Below, one piece after another: positions 7,449 to 16,533 of a stretch of DNA of 64,000 nucleotides. Made by a program: the position numbers and the translations under genes. Numbering within the stretch: the stretch's first letter is position 1; each line of letters starts with the position of its first letter. The notes under the pieces were generated by a model that had not been told where the DNA came from, did no database searches, and worked only from the letters and a program-made list of their open reading frames with translations. The stretch covers positions 17,970-81,969 of the forward strand of contig DFDI01000088.1 in assembly GCA_002367635.1 (NCBI GenBank), in the 5' to 3' direction. The DNA comes from Betaproteobacteria bacterium UBA3031 (GTDB lineage: Bacteria; Pseudomonadota; Gammaproteobacteria; Burkholderiales; Eutrophovitaceae).

Positions 7449-8225
7449 ATGCCAAAATTTAACGCAAATCTCACCATGATGTTCAACGAGTTTGATTTCA
7501 TGGAGCGATTCAAACAAGCACACCTTCACGGCTTCAAGGGTGTAGAGATCCTGTTTCCGTATGCTTATCCGCAAGATGAGGTCGGAGACACATTATCGAA
7601 AAATAATTTAGAGCTGGTTCTATTCAACATGCCACCAGGCGATTTCGAGGCTGGAGATCGAGGTCTGGCATGCTTGCCCGACCGAATATCCGAATTTAAA
7701 GATAATGTGCATATTGCAATCAATTACGCGGCACCACTCAATTGTAAAAGACTTCACTGCATGGCTGGCTTAACTCCTGCACAACATTCCAACGAGATCA
7801 TTGAAGAGACCTTCATTCAGAATGTTCGATTCGCGGCCGACTTATGTCGGGACCACAACATCGAGGTCATGATCGAATCCATCAACACCCGTGACATTCC
7901 TGGCTATTATCTAAATTATTCACACCAAGCTGAGAGACTTCTGGAGATGATCGATCGGCCGAATGTTGGGTTTCAGTATGATATCTATCACATGCAAATT
8001 ATGGAAGGCGATCTCGCACCAACAATTGAACGACTCATCCCCCACATCAAGCACATGCAACTTGCGGACACACCAGGTCGACACGAGCCCGGCACGGGGG
8101 AGATCAATTACTCGTTTATTTTTAGCACGGTTGATGCACTAGGCTACGACGGATGGATCGGGTGTGAATATCGACCCCTAGAAGATACGATTTCAGGTTT
8201 AGACTGGATTAAGCCCTACCTGTAA
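7449..8225 (+). CDS. hyi: Hydroxypyruvate isomerase
   Basis: This TIM-barrel enzyme interconverts hydroxypyruvate and tartronate semialdehyde in the cytoplasm. Diagnostic segments are MFNEFDFMERF near the N-terminus, the Glu-containing strand VMIESINTRDIPGYYL, QYDIYHMQIMEGD, HMQLADTPGRHEPGTGEINY and the final GCEYRP. The ATG at 7449 gives 258 residues, the length of E. coli Hyi, and has CCGGAG just upstream; an ATG at 7416 would add eleven residues overlapping the likely promoter. It opens a seven-gene operon for C2/C3 acids. In classical operons gcl accompanies it; here gcl is missing. Confidence 0.9.
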   Translation: MPKFNANLTMMFNEFDFMERFKQAHLHGFKGVEILFPYAYPQDEVGDTLSKNNLELVLFNMPPGDFEAGDRGLACLPDRISEFKDNVHIAINYAAPLNCKRLHCMAGLTPAQHSNEIIEETFIQNVRFAADLCRDHNIEVMIESINTRDIPGYYLNYSHQAERLLEMIDRPNVGFQYDIYHMQIMEGDLAPTIERLIPHIKHMQLADTPGRHEPGTGEINYSFIFSTVDALGYDGWIGCEYRPLEDTISGLDWIKPYL

Positions 8226-8279
8226 AAAACATTTATAACGCAGTTACCTAAATAACAATCATCGAGGGAGAAGCACATC

Positions 8280-9158
8280 ATGAAAATCGGTTTTATCGGC
8301 TTAGGAATTATGGGCTCACCCATGGCAGGACAACTGATCAAGGGCGGGCATGACGTCTACCTGCATTCTCGAACACGAGTACCCAAAGAACTCGTATCAG
8401 CGGGCGGCACTGCGTGCAAAAATCAATCAGAAGTTGCATCACAATCTGACGTCATCATTTTGATGTTACCTGACACACCCGACGTAGAGAAAGTTCTGTT
8501 CGGCCCCAACGGAATCTATGACACGCTATCAAAGGGCGCAACCGTCATTGATATGAGCTCAATTTCTCCGATAGCCACCCGAGAATTTGCCAGCAAATTA
8601 GCTCTTAAGGAAATTGGGTATGTGGACGCCCCTGTCTCAGGTGGTGAAGTCGGCGCTAAAAATGCCACATTGACAATAATGGTTGGTGCAAACGAGTCAG
8701 AATTCGCCAAGGTGGAACCTATTTTTAAACTAATGGGTCAGAACATTACGCTCGTTGGAGACATTGGTGCCGGTCAAGTCTGCAAAGTGGCGAATCAAGT
8801 CATTGTTGCATTAAATATTGAAGCCGTTGGTGAAGCGCTATTACTCGCATCTAAAGCTGGCGTTGACCCATCCAAAGTTCGTCAAGCTTTGATGGGTGGA
8901 TTCGCCTCATCGAAGATATTGGAAATTCACGGAGACAGGATGATCAAGAGAACTTTTGATCCAGGATTTAGAATCGAATTACACCAGAAAGATTTGAACC
9001 TCGCACTCAGTACAGCTCGAAGTCTAGGAGTGAGCCTGCCCAACACAAGCACTGCTCTAGAATTATTTAATGCGTGCTCAGCCGCCGGAGATGGTGCACG
9101 AGATCACTCAGCAATGGTCTGTGCGCTCGAGCGTTTAGCGCAACATAAGATTGCCTAA
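8280..9158 (+). CDS. glxR: 2-hydroxy-3-oxopropionate (tartronate semialdehyde) reductase
   Basis: This 292-residue NAD(P)-dependent enzyme reduces tartronate semialdehyde to D-glycerate. It has the dinucleotide-binding GLGIMG at 7-12, the beta-hydroxyacid dehydrogenase signature DAPVSGG at 116-122 and the catalytic lysine K169 (QVCKVANQ). The gene sits directly between hydroxypyruvate isomerase and glycerate kinase, which favours this substrate over 3-hydroxyisobutyrate. GAGGGAG lies upstream of its ATG. Its stop codon overlaps the start of the glycerate kinase gene (TAATGATG), indicating translational coupling. Confidence 0.9.
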   Translation: MKIGFIGLGIMGSPMAGQLIKGGHDVYLHSRTRVPKELVSAGGTACKNQSEVASQSDVIILMLPDTPDVEKVLFGPNGIYDTLSKGATVIDMSSISPIATREFASKLALKEIGYVDAPVSGGEVGAKNATLTIMVGANESEFAKVEPIFKLMGQNITLVGDIGAGQVCKVANQVIVALNIEAVGEALLLASKAGVDPSKVRQALMGGFASSKILEIHGDRMIKRTFDPGFRIELHQKDLNLALSTARSLGVSLPNTSTALELFNACSAAGDGARDHSAMVCALERLAQHKIA

Positions 9159-10420
9159 TGATGAACCGAAGGGACTTGCTGCGAGATTTATTTGATGCGG
9201 CTGTGCAAGCCGCACTGCCCAAGCACACGATTAAAGAGTACCTCCCAGATCCACCCAAAGGACGGACTATTGTCGTTGGTTGCGGCAAGGCTGCCGCAAC
9301 CATGGCGAAGGCATTCGAAGAGTGTTGGGAACATCCGTTAGAGGGTATTGTTGTGACCCCATACGGACACAGCGTACCCACTGTACGAGTAAAAGTTGTC
9401 GAAGCGTCCCACCCCGTCCCAGACTCAGCCGGGATGCAAGCTGCTCTGAACATACAAGCACTTGTGACTAATCTAACTCCAGACGACTTGGTCGTATTCT
9501 TGGTTTCAGGCGGGGGATCTTCTCTACTTACCCTTCCTGCTAAAGGGATCAGTCTCGACGACAAGAAAATTCTCAATACAAAACTGCTGCAATGTGGCGC
9601 GAACATCAGAGAGATGAATTGTGTGCGAAAACATCTCTCTAGGATAAAAGGTGGACGACTGGCGGAAACTATTTGGCCGGCGCAATGCGTTACGCTTGCG
9701 ATCTCAGATATTCCAGGAGACGATTTATCTGTTATCGCGTCAGGGCCTTCGGAACCTGACGAAACAACATTTGAGGAAGCACTAGCTATCCTTAGCAAAT
9801 ACCATATAGATGAACCCAGATCGATCATTGAATTTTTAACTTCGAGCAACCCAGAGACACCCAAACCAGGCAACCCGATTTTTAGAAGAGTTAATTCCCA
9901 TTTAATTTCAACGCCACAACGATCTCTAGAGGCAGCGGCCACAGCCGCACGACAGCATGGATTTACCCCGTTAATACTTGGCGACGCCATAGAGGGGGAA
10001 GCACGGGAAGTGGCACGCGTCTTAGCCGGCATCACCAAACAAGTTGTCAGGCACGGGCAACCCATCCCAAGACCCTGTGTCCTTCTCTCTGGTGGGGAGA
10101 CCACGGTAACGGTGAATGGGAATGGTCGAGGTGGCAGAAATGCTGAGTTTCTGCTCTCCCTTGCCATCGAACTGAATGGCTTACATGGTGTTTGGGCATT
10201 TGCTGGTGATACTGATGGAATCGATGGCACAGAGGACAATGCAGGGGCTTTCATCACACCGGACTCTCTAAAACGAGCACGTGAAATTGGTCTAGACGCA
10301 AAGCGCATGCTCGCGGATAATGACGGTTATAGTTTTTTCGCTAAGCTAGATGACCTTTTGATAACAGGACCTACGCTAACAAACGTCAATGACTTTAGAG
10401 CTATAGTCATCGACCAATGA
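9158..10420 (+). CDS. Glycerate 2-kinase (GckA/TtuD, MOFRL family)
   Basis: This 420-residue cytoplasmic kinase phosphorylates D-glycerate to 2-phosphoglycerate, feeding lower glycolysis or the serine cycle. Family segments are VVGCGKAAATMAKA, LVSGGGSSLL, RKHLSRIKGGRLA, the MOFRL-domain LLSGGETTVTVNGNGRGGRN and the acidic DTDGIDGTEDNAGA near residues 350-365. The start overlaps the upstream stop; a second ATG three bases on (9161) is equally plausible. It completes a hydroxypyruvate to tartronate semialdehyde to glycerate to 2-phosphoglycerate chain with the two upstream enzymes. A long antisense open frame across it is a codon-bias shadow. Confidence 0.92.
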   Translation: MMNRRDLLRDLFDAAVQAALPKHTIKEYLPDPPKGRTIVVGCGKAAATMAKAFEECWEHPLEGIVVTPYGHSVPTVRVKVVEASHPVPDSAGMQAALNIQALVTNLTPDDLVVFLVSGGGSSLLTLPAKGISLDDKKILNTKLLQCGANIREMNCVRKHLSRIKGGRLAETIWPAQCVTLAISDIPGDDLSVIASGPSEPDETTFEEALAILSKYHIDEPRSIIEFLTSSNPETPKPGNPIFRRVNSHLISTPQRSLEAAATAARQHGFTPLILGDAIEGEAREVARVLAGITKQVVRHGQPIPRPCVLLSGGETTVTVNGNGRGGRNAEFLLSLAIELNGLHGVWAFAGDTDGIDGTEDNAGAFITPDSLKRAREIGLDAKRMLADNDGYSFFAKLDDLLITGPTLTNVNDFRAIVIDQ

Positions 10421-10435
10421 TTTTAAGAGAGATCC

Positions 10436-11935
10436 ATGGGACACATTGAGCGAGACCTAAAAGAATATCCTGTCGCTTCAGTCAACAAAGAAACGCTTGT
10501 CAAAGAGTTCTCATCGTTCTTGCCGACTGAATCAGTAAAACATGAAACAGAGGATTTAACTCCCTTTGAATGCGATGGACTCACGGCATATCCACAAATC
10601 CCATTGATCGCAGTGTTACCTGAAAACGAAGAACAAGTTTGTCAGGTTATGAAAGTATGTAATCAATTTAAAGTACCTATTGTGTTTCGAGGAGCTGGGA
10701 CGGGGCTCTCTGGTGGAGCGATTCCTTATGACCAAGGAGTCCTGCTCGTTTTAACTAAACTCAAACGTATCGTTCATATCGATCCCGTTGGTCGATATGC
10801 TGTCGTCCAACCCGGCGTGAGAAACGCGGCGATATCGGAAGCAACGAAAAAATACAACCTTTACTATGCTCCTGACCCATCAAGTCAAATTGCCTGCTCA
10901 ATTGGTGGTAATGTCGCCGAAAACTCAGGAGGCGTTCATTGCTTGAAGTATGGACTTACCGTCAACAACATTCTAAGTGTTCGGTTTGTCACCATCGAGG
11001 GGGATATTGTTGAAATTGGCTCAAAAGGATTAGATAGCCCCGGGTATGACTTGCTTGCGCTCATTACCGGATCGGAAGGATTACTGGGGGTGCTCACCGA
11101 AGTAACCGTGAAACTCTTACCGACACCTGAAAAAGCGCAAGTGATTATGGCGTCTTTTGATGACGTCGAAAAAGCCGGCCTTGCCGTAGCGGATATCATT
11201 GCTGCAGGAATTATTCCAGCAGGCCTCGAGATGATGGATAAAAAAGCAATTGATGCTGTTGAACAATTTATTGGTGCGGGCTACCCAATGGACGCAGCAG
11301 CCATGTTGCTGTGTGAATCTGACGGATCCATTGAAGAGGTCAACAACGAAATTAAAAAAACCACAGACGTCCTTTATAAATCTGGCGCGACTGCTGTGAC
11401 CGTGTCGACAGATGAAGCACATCGACTCAAGTTATGGGCAGGTAGAAAGTCAGCCTTTCCTGCTGTCGGCAGAGTGCTTCCGGATTACTTCTGCATGGAT
11501 GGTACGATTCCTCGGAAAAGATTACCTCAAGTGTTGAAGCGTATTGCTGAAATGGAGGAGACGTTCCAATTGCAGTGCGCGAATGTTTTTCATGCTGGGG
11601 ACGGCAACTTGCACCCACTGATCATGTTTGATGCCAACGAGGGTGATCAACTGCATCGTGCAGAATTGTTTGGCGCCGCCATCTTAGAATTGTGCGTTGA
11701 AGTTGGAGGAACCATAACCGGTGAACACGGTGTAGGCATCGAAAAAATAAATCAAATGTGTGTTCAATTTGATAACCACGAGTTGCAGACCTTTCTCAAC
11801 TTGAAACTTGCGTTCGATCCAGACGGACGTTTGAACCCAGGCAAGGCTATTCCGACACTTAATCGGTGTGCCGAATTTGGGCATATGCATGTGCATCGTG
11901 GTGAAGAACGATTTCCAGATATTCCAAGATTCTAG
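10436..11935 (+). CDS. glcD: Glycolate oxidase subunit GlcD (FAD-binding)
   Basis: This 499-residue protein is the FAD subunit that oxidises glycolate to glyoxylate, with GlcE and GlcF. It has the PCMH-type FAD domain (FRGAGTGLSGGAIP, YAPDPSSQIACSIGGNVAENSGG, GYDLLALITGSEGLLGV) and the C-terminal oxidase domain with the metal/flavin motif VFHAGDGNLHP and ITGEHGVGIEK. The length equals that of E. coli GlcD. It lies 15 bases after glycerate kinase and 21 before GlcE, clearly one operon. D-lactate dehydrogenases share the fold, but the following glcE and glcF settle the call. Confidence 0.96.
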   Translation: MGHIERDLKEYPVASVNKETLVKEFSSFLPTESVKHETEDLTPFECDGLTAYPQIPLIAVLPENEEQVCQVMKVCNQFKVPIVFRGAGTGLSGGAIPYDQGVLLVLTKLKRIVHIDPVGRYAVVQPGVRNAAISEATKKYNLYYAPDPSSQIACSIGGNVAENSGGVHCLKYGLTVNNILSVRFVTIEGDIVEIGSKGLDSPGYDLLALITGSEGLLGVLTEVTVKLLPTPEKAQVIMASFDDVEKAGLAVADIIAAGIIPAGLEMMDKKAIDAVEQFIGAGYPMDAAAMLLCESDGSIEEVNNEIKKTTDVLYKSGATAVTVSTDEAHRLKLWAGRKSAFPAVGRVLPDYFCMDGTIPRKRLPQVLKRIAEMEETFQLQCANVFHAGDGNLHPLIMFDANEGDQLHRAELFGAAILELCVEVGGTITGEHGVGIEKINQMCVQFDNHELQTFLNLKLAFDPDGRLNPGKAIPTLNRCAEFGHMHVHRGEERFPDIPRF

Positions 11936-11956
11936 TTACACCTGTAAGGCAGCCTC

Positions 11957-13015
11957 ATGAGTTCAATTGAAACCAGTATTGATCAATTTAAAAGCTTTTT
12001 CGCCGATGCAAAAAAGCGATCCGAATGCGTCCGGATTCGCGGCAGCGGATCGAAAGATTTCTATGGCGTCTCCCTCGAGGGAACAATAGTTGATACCCGT
12101 GATTTTTCAGGGATCACCGAATACGAACCAACCGAACTGGTGTTGACGGCTCGCAGTGGAACACCCCTGCGCGTCATCGAAGATACTCTGAGTGAGAATA
12201 ACCAAATGTTGGCGTTTGAACCGCCTCACATGGGGCCAGAGGCCACCTTTGGCGGCTGTATTGCCTCTGGGCTATCCGGGCCAAGAAGAGCATCACAAGG
12301 TGCTGTCCGTGATTTTGTTCTGGGTGTGAGGTTACTGAACGCAGATGGGCTCGATCTTCAGTTCGGAGGCAAGGTCATGAAAAATGTGGCAGGGTTTGAT
12401 GTCTCCAGACTCATTGCTGGCTCTTTTGGAACACTCGGTTTAATCCTCGAGTCATCCATTAAGGTGCTCCCGAAACCAGAGTGTGAACGCACGATTTTTT
12501 TCGACTTAGACAATCAAACAGCAATAAAAAAGATGAACGAACTAGCCGGCATGCCGATTCCGCTATCAGGCACCTGCTTTGACGGGAACCGTCTAGCAGC
12601 AAGACTATCGGGATCCGAAATTGCAGTAAAAGCCGGCCATCAAAAAATCGGGGGAGAGGCCTCCGATGAAAAAGAATTTTGGCACTCAATTCGAGAACAA
12701 TCGCACCCTTTCTTTCAATCTGAAGGATGCTTGTATCGCCTATCGGTTAACCCAACGGCTCCAGAGACCAAATCTACAAATGGATTAATAGAGTGGAATG
12801 GCAGTACACGGTGGATCTGGAACGAAGGAAGCCTTGAGGAACATCAGGAATTTGCAGGTCAATACGGGGGATACGCGACTGTTTTTCGTGGTAATCAATC
12901 GGGCAAGTCGATTCATGCAATGTCTCGAGAACTGCAAGTGTTACAGCTAAAAATCAAGCAAGCCATGGATCCACAAGGTGTATTCGGTAGACAAAGATTG
13001 TTTACAGAATTCTAG
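11957..13015 (+). CDS. glcE: Glycolate oxidase subunit GlcE
   Basis: This 352-residue subunit has a second PCMH-type FAD domain: IRGSGSKDFYG, PPHMGPEATFGGCIASGLSGPRR and NVAGFDVSRLIAGSFGTLG. It is shorter than GlcD because the C-terminal oxidase part is reduced. It ends in the usual DPQGVFGRQRLF segment. AAGGC precedes the ATG. It acts in a membrane-associated complex with GlcD and the iron-sulfur subunit encoded next. Confidence 0.94.
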   Translation: MSSIETSIDQFKSFFADAKKRSECVRIRGSGSKDFYGVSLEGTIVDTRDFSGITEYEPTELVLTARSGTPLRVIEDTLSENNQMLAFEPPHMGPEATFGGCIASGLSGPRRASQGAVRDFVLGVRLLNADGLDLQFGGKVMKNVAGFDVSRLIAGSFGTLGLILESSIKVLPKPECERTIFFDLDNQTAIKKMNELAGMPIPLSGTCFDGNRLAARLSGSEIAVKAGHQKIGGEASDEKEFWHSIREQSHPFFQSEGCLYRLSVNPTAPETKSTNGLIEWNGSTRWIWNEGSLEEHQEFAGQYGGYATVFRGNQSGKSIHAMSRELQVLQLKIKQAMDPQGVFGRQRLFTEF

Positions 13016-13042
13016 ATTGTTGCCACAACTAAAAAAATATCG

Positions 13043-14287
13043 ATGAAGACGAATTTAAAGACCGAGATCCTAGAAACGCGCGAAGGCCAAGAGGCTAACG
13101 ATATATTGAGATCCTGTGTTCATTGTGGCTTTTGTACCGCCACTTGCCCTACGTACCAGTTACTGGGCGATGAACTGGATAGCCCAAGAGGGCGCATTTA
13201 TTTAATTAAAGAATTGCTCGAAGGGAAAACGCCCACACAAGCAACCCAATTACACCTAGATCGTTGCTTAACCTGTCGTTCTTGCGAATCCACATGCCCT
13301 TCTGGTGTTCAGTACGGCAGGCTCGTGGATATCGGACGACACATCGTGGACAAAGCGGTACCACGCAGCATTGGAGAACAAGTTAAACGTCAAGCTTTAA
13401 ATAAAATAATCACCAACAAAACCTTATTTCGATCGCTCATTACTGTAGGAAAAATAGTTAAACCGGTATTACCAAAAGCATTACAGAAAAAAATTCCAGA
13501 ACGCCATAAAACCGTCATGACGTGGCCGCAATCTAAACACACGCGCAAGATGTTATTCCTTGACGGATGTGTACAACCTATCTTGGCTCCTAATATCAAT
13601 ATCGCAACTGCGCATCTCCTAGATCGTATCGGCATAACACTGATACCAACCTCTCGCGTCAACTGTTGCGGTGCTGTCACCTATCATCTAAATAAACAAA
13701 AAGAGTCACTTCTCTTTGTTAAACAAAATATTGATGCCTGGTGGCCTCTTTTAGAGCAAGGTGCCGAAGCAATTGTAATTACCGCTAGCGGATGCGGCAC
13801 GATGATCAAGGAGTATGGGCACCTTTTGGCAGACGATCCTGATTACGCAGAAAAAGCAAAAATTATTTCTGAGCGCGCCAAAGATCTGTGTGAGGTGTTT
13901 GGTGATGAACTTACGGATTTGAAAGAGCAAGTTCTCGATCCAATCAAAGAAAAACAGATCAGATCTCGTAAAATTGCTTTTCACTCCCCATGTAGCTTGC
14001 AACATGGGCAACAAATCAAGGGGCTTGTGGAGTCCTTACTCAAAACAGCTGGCTACACGCTGACGATTATCGAAGATTCGCATTTATGCTGCGGCTCCGC
14101 TGGAACCTACTCCTTACTCCAAGCTGACTTATCGGAACGTCTTTTAGACAACAAAATTGAAGCTATCGAAAAAGAGGAGCCTGATTTAATCGTAACCGCT
14201 AATATTGGATGTCTTACACAACTCCAAAGTGGTACCAAAACTAGGGTTTTGCATTGGGCAGAATTACTAGAAGAGGCGCTCTTATAA
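13043..14287 (+). CDS. glcF: Glycolate oxidase iron-sulfur subunit GlcF
   Basis: This 414-residue protein carries electrons from the flavin subunits to the quinone pool. Two 4Fe-4S ferredoxin motifs lie at C25/C28/C31/C35 and C75/C78/C81/C85, each ending in CP. Two CCG domains follow (NCCGAVTYHL and LCCGSAGTYSLLQ), typical of this and of heterodisulfide reductase-like subunits. It lies 27 bases after glcE and 27 before the SDR gene, so glcDEF is complete and apparently intact. Confidence 0.95.
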   Translation: MKTNLKTEILETREGQEANDILRSCVHCGFCTATCPTYQLLGDELDSPRGRIYLIKELLEGKTPTQATQLHLDRCLTCRSCESTCPSGVQYGRLVDIGRHIVDKAVPRSIGEQVKRQALNKIITNKTLFRSLITVGKIVKPVLPKALQKKIPERHKTVMTWPQSKHTRKMLFLDGCVQPILAPNINIATAHLLDRIGITLIPTSRVNCCGAVTYHLNKQKESLLFVKQNIDAWWPLLEQGAEAIVITASGCGTMIKEYGHLLADDPDYAEKAKIISERAKDLCEVFGDELTDLKEQVLDPIKEKQIRSRKIAFHSPCSLQHGQQIKGLVESLLKTAGYTLTIIEDSHLCCGSAGTYSLLQADLSERLLDNKIEAIEKEEPDLIVTANIGCLTQLQSGTKTRVLHWAELLEEALL

Positions 14288-14314
14288 ACAACAGCAGTGA
14301 TAAGGGGAACATAA

Positions 14315-15061
14315 ATGGAAAAAATCGCACTCATCACAGGCGCAACCGCCGGATTTGGAAAGTCTTCAGTCAAAAAATTTATTGAAAATGGCTGGAAAGT
14401 GATTGCCGCAGGCCGACGAGAGGAGCGTCTCGCAGCATTAAAGGAGCAATACGGTGACGCACTCCATTACCTCGCCTTTGACATTCAGGACAGTCAGCAA
14501 ATCAATGTGGCAATCGATTCGTTACCGACAGAATTTAAAAATATAGACCTATTGATCAACAATGCCGGCCTTGCCCTAGGCACATCCCCGGCACAACAAT
14601 CAGATTTAGAGCAATGGAATACCATGGTGGACACCAATATTCGCGGGCTCATGTCACTCACGCACAAAGTGCTGCCAACACTGATTGAACAACGAGGAGC
14701 TGTGATCAATATCAGTTCAGTGGCTGCAAGCTACCCATACCCCGGCGGCAACGTCTACGGCGGAACGAAAGCATTCGTTGTGCAATTCTCTCTTGGATTA
14801 AGATCAGACTTGCATGGAACAGGCGTGCGAGTAACGTGTGTGGAACCAGGAATGTCAGAAACAGAATTCACCCTCGTGCGCACTAAAGGGGATCAATCAG
14901 CATCGGATAAACTATATGAGGGGGCAAATCCTATGACGGGAGAAGATATTGCCCAGACACTTTTCTGGATTGCCACACTGCCACCTCACGTGAACATCAA
15001 TCGCGTAGAACTCATGCCAGTCAATCAATCGTTTAGCCCCTTTCAAATACATCGTACTTAA
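14315..15061 (+). CDS. YdfG-like short-chain dehydrogenase (3-hydroxy acid/malonic semialdehyde reductase type)
   Basis: This 248-residue classical SDR has the NADP site TGATAGFG at 8-15, NNAG at 82-85, and the catalytic set S134/S135, Y148 and K152. The tail VEPGMSETEFTLVRTKGD closely follows E. coli YdfG, an NADP-dependent serine/3-hydroxy acid dehydrogenase that also reduces malonic semialdehyde. The position as last gene of the glycolate operon (27 bases after glcF) suggests it handles a small hydroxy acid or semialdehyde, possibly tartronate semialdehyde or a related compound. The exact substrate is inference. Confidence 0.8.
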   Translation: MEKIALITGATAGFGKSSVKKFIENGWKVIAAGRREERLAALKEQYGDALHYLAFDIQDSQQINVAIDSLPTEFKNIDLLINNAGLALGTSPAQQSDLEQWNTMVDTNIRGLMSLTHKVLPTLIEQRGAVINISSVAASYPYPGGNVYGGTKAFVVQFSLGLRSDLHGTGVRVTCVEPGMSETEFTLVRTKGDQSASDKLYEGANPMTGEDIAQTLFWIATLPPHVNINRVELMPVNQSFSPFQIHRT

Positions 15062-15090
15062 ACGTCCTCAACCCAAGTCTGGCCAAAACG

Positions 15091-16173
15091 CTACATTCCA
15101 TTTTTAAGGGCAACGAGGGCTTGCCTCAAACGGACCATAAATGTCTGAGCACAATTCGGATTAATCCACCTTACGACCACGACAGCATTCAATTCCCTAT
15201 CGATCCAAGTGTATGAACCTCCTGCACCGATCGCAAAAACACTCGATTCAGGAAGTTCAGGAAATAAAATTTTGCTGGTATTTAACCAGGTCAAAAGACC
15301 ATAGTAAGGCGCAAGATGTGACGGGGTAATCATTGAATCAATCCACTCTTCACTGATCAACGTATCGTTACCCCAACGACCTTTTTGTAACATTAATTGA
15401 CCTATGAGCGCTTGATCTTGGCTAGAAATTCTTACACCACCTCCCCAATGACTTCCACCAGGAAGAATTGGCATTAGTACGCCATCAATCTCAACCCACG
15501 TATCGGCATACGGCGACCAAGACCAATCACACGACGACCCAATTGGTTTAAGAATTTTTTCCTCGAACACCTCATTAAGTGGCTGTCGAAACAGATGCAA
15601 TAAAGCAAGCGATAACTGATTGATTCTTACATCATTGTATTCCCAATAAGTCCCCGGCTGACTCAAAGGTCGCTTCGTTCCTTTCCTGAAATTGGTCTTA
15701 TACCGACGATCCTGAAACGCTAAATAACGGTAATGATCTACTTGATCTGGAATCCCACAACAAACACCCTCCCACTCACTCGTTTGCTGTAAAAAATGCC
15801 TCCAGCTGATAGATTTATTCTGAGGTGAATCAAAACCCAAATTGAGCAAAGATGTACTAACAGATTCGTCTAAATCTCGAATGAGACCAGAATCAAAAGC
15901 GATCCCACACAGCAGAGCTAAGTAAGTTTTAGCTACACTGAAGGTTAAGTCTGCTCGTTGATGTTCACCCCAAGATGCAACGACTTGACCATCGAGCAAG
16001 GCTATACCTGACACGCCTCCTCGTGGAAAAACAGGTCCGAAAAGTCTATTCCATGGTGATGAATCCTCTTGATGGATACCCCATGGTTTCGTGTTATCAC
16101 GCGTCCATTCAATTTCGTTTTGGACAGCAAACGAAAGACTATCTTCTAGTAAATCAACATCAGATAGCGCCAT
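15091..16173 (-). CDS. Serine hydrolase of the beta-lactamase/penicillin-binding fold
   Basis: This protein of about 360 residues belongs to the class C beta-lactamase-like esterase family. The nucleophile motif SVAK is at about 80-83 and a YND that may serve as the YxN motif follows around residue 178. There is no signal peptide, so it is probably cytoplasmic, unlike the second family member at 38035. ATG at 16173 is preceded by AGGA at 6 bases; a TTG just before it is less likely. It is convergent with the glycolate operon. The substrate is unknown; an esterase or peptidase role is possible. Confidence 0.75.
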   Translation of the reverse strand: MALSDVDLLEDSLSFAVQNEIEWTRDNTKPWGIHQEDSSPWNRLFGPVFPRGGVSGIALLDGQVVASWGEHQRADLTFSVAKTYLALLCGIAFDSGLIRDLDESVSTSLLNLGFDSPQNKSISWRHFLQQTSEWEGVCCGIPDQVDHYRYLAFQDRRYKTNFRKGTKRPLSQPGTYWEYNDVRINQLSLALLHLFRQPLNEVFEEKILKPIGSSCDWSWSPYADTWVEIDGVLMPILPGGSHWGGGVRISSQDQALIGQLMLQKGRWGNDTLISEEWIDSMITPSHLAPYYGLLTWLNTSKILFPELPESSVFAIGAGGSYTWIDRELNAVVVVRWINPNCAQTFMVRLRQALVALKNGM

Positions 16174-16184
16174 CAAAAATCCTA

Positions 16185-16457
16185 TTAATCATCGCGCCGA
16201 CTTTCACCATCAATTACCTTACTCTCATGCTCCACATCTCTAAATCTCTTGCTTAAGTGACGCGTCTTCCACCAAAAACAAATGATTAAAACGAGAATTA
16301 AGACTGCCGCAATGGATAGCAAAACGATCGAAAACATAAAAGCCAAGACCAATCCAACGAGACCAAAAACTGTCACGAGTATCCGCGTCAAAATAGGCCA
16401 TCGTTGCATATTCCTATTTTGACCATTAACACTAAATTGATAAATTTTTTTATTCAT
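16185..16457 (-). CDS. Small inner-membrane protein, function unknown
   Basis: About 90 residues are encoded if translation starts at the ATG at 16457 (MNKKIYQF). A very hydrophobic stretch of about 38 residues (FGLVGLVLAFMFSIVL onwards) can form two short membrane helices, followed by a basic-then-acidic tail (KTRHLSKRFRDV to SRRDD). Similar short proteins with two helices and a VIDGE-like tail are common hypothetical proteins in proteobacteria. Starts at 16499 (GTG) and 16409 (ATG) are also possible; none has a convincing ribosome site. It lies 11 bases before the serine hydrolase gene and is probably co-transcribed with it. Confidence 0.55.
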   Translation of the reverse strand: MNKKIYQFSVNGQNRNMQRWPILTRILVTVFGLVGLVLAFMFSIVLLSIAAVLILVLIICFWWKTRHLSKRFRDVEHESKVIDGESRRDD

Positions 16458-16533
16458 TAATTCTATACTACCTTCAAATTCACAAAGGCTAATGATCACC
16501 TCTTATTGATTTCCATGCAAACTGGAAAGGCAA

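Noticed and set aside
9067..10308. A 413-codon open frame on the minus strand opposite the glycerate kinase gene
   Set aside because: It is an antisense shadow of a well-recognised gene; its translation is rich in Ser, Arg and Cys with no domain pattern, and it has no plausible role or ribosome site.
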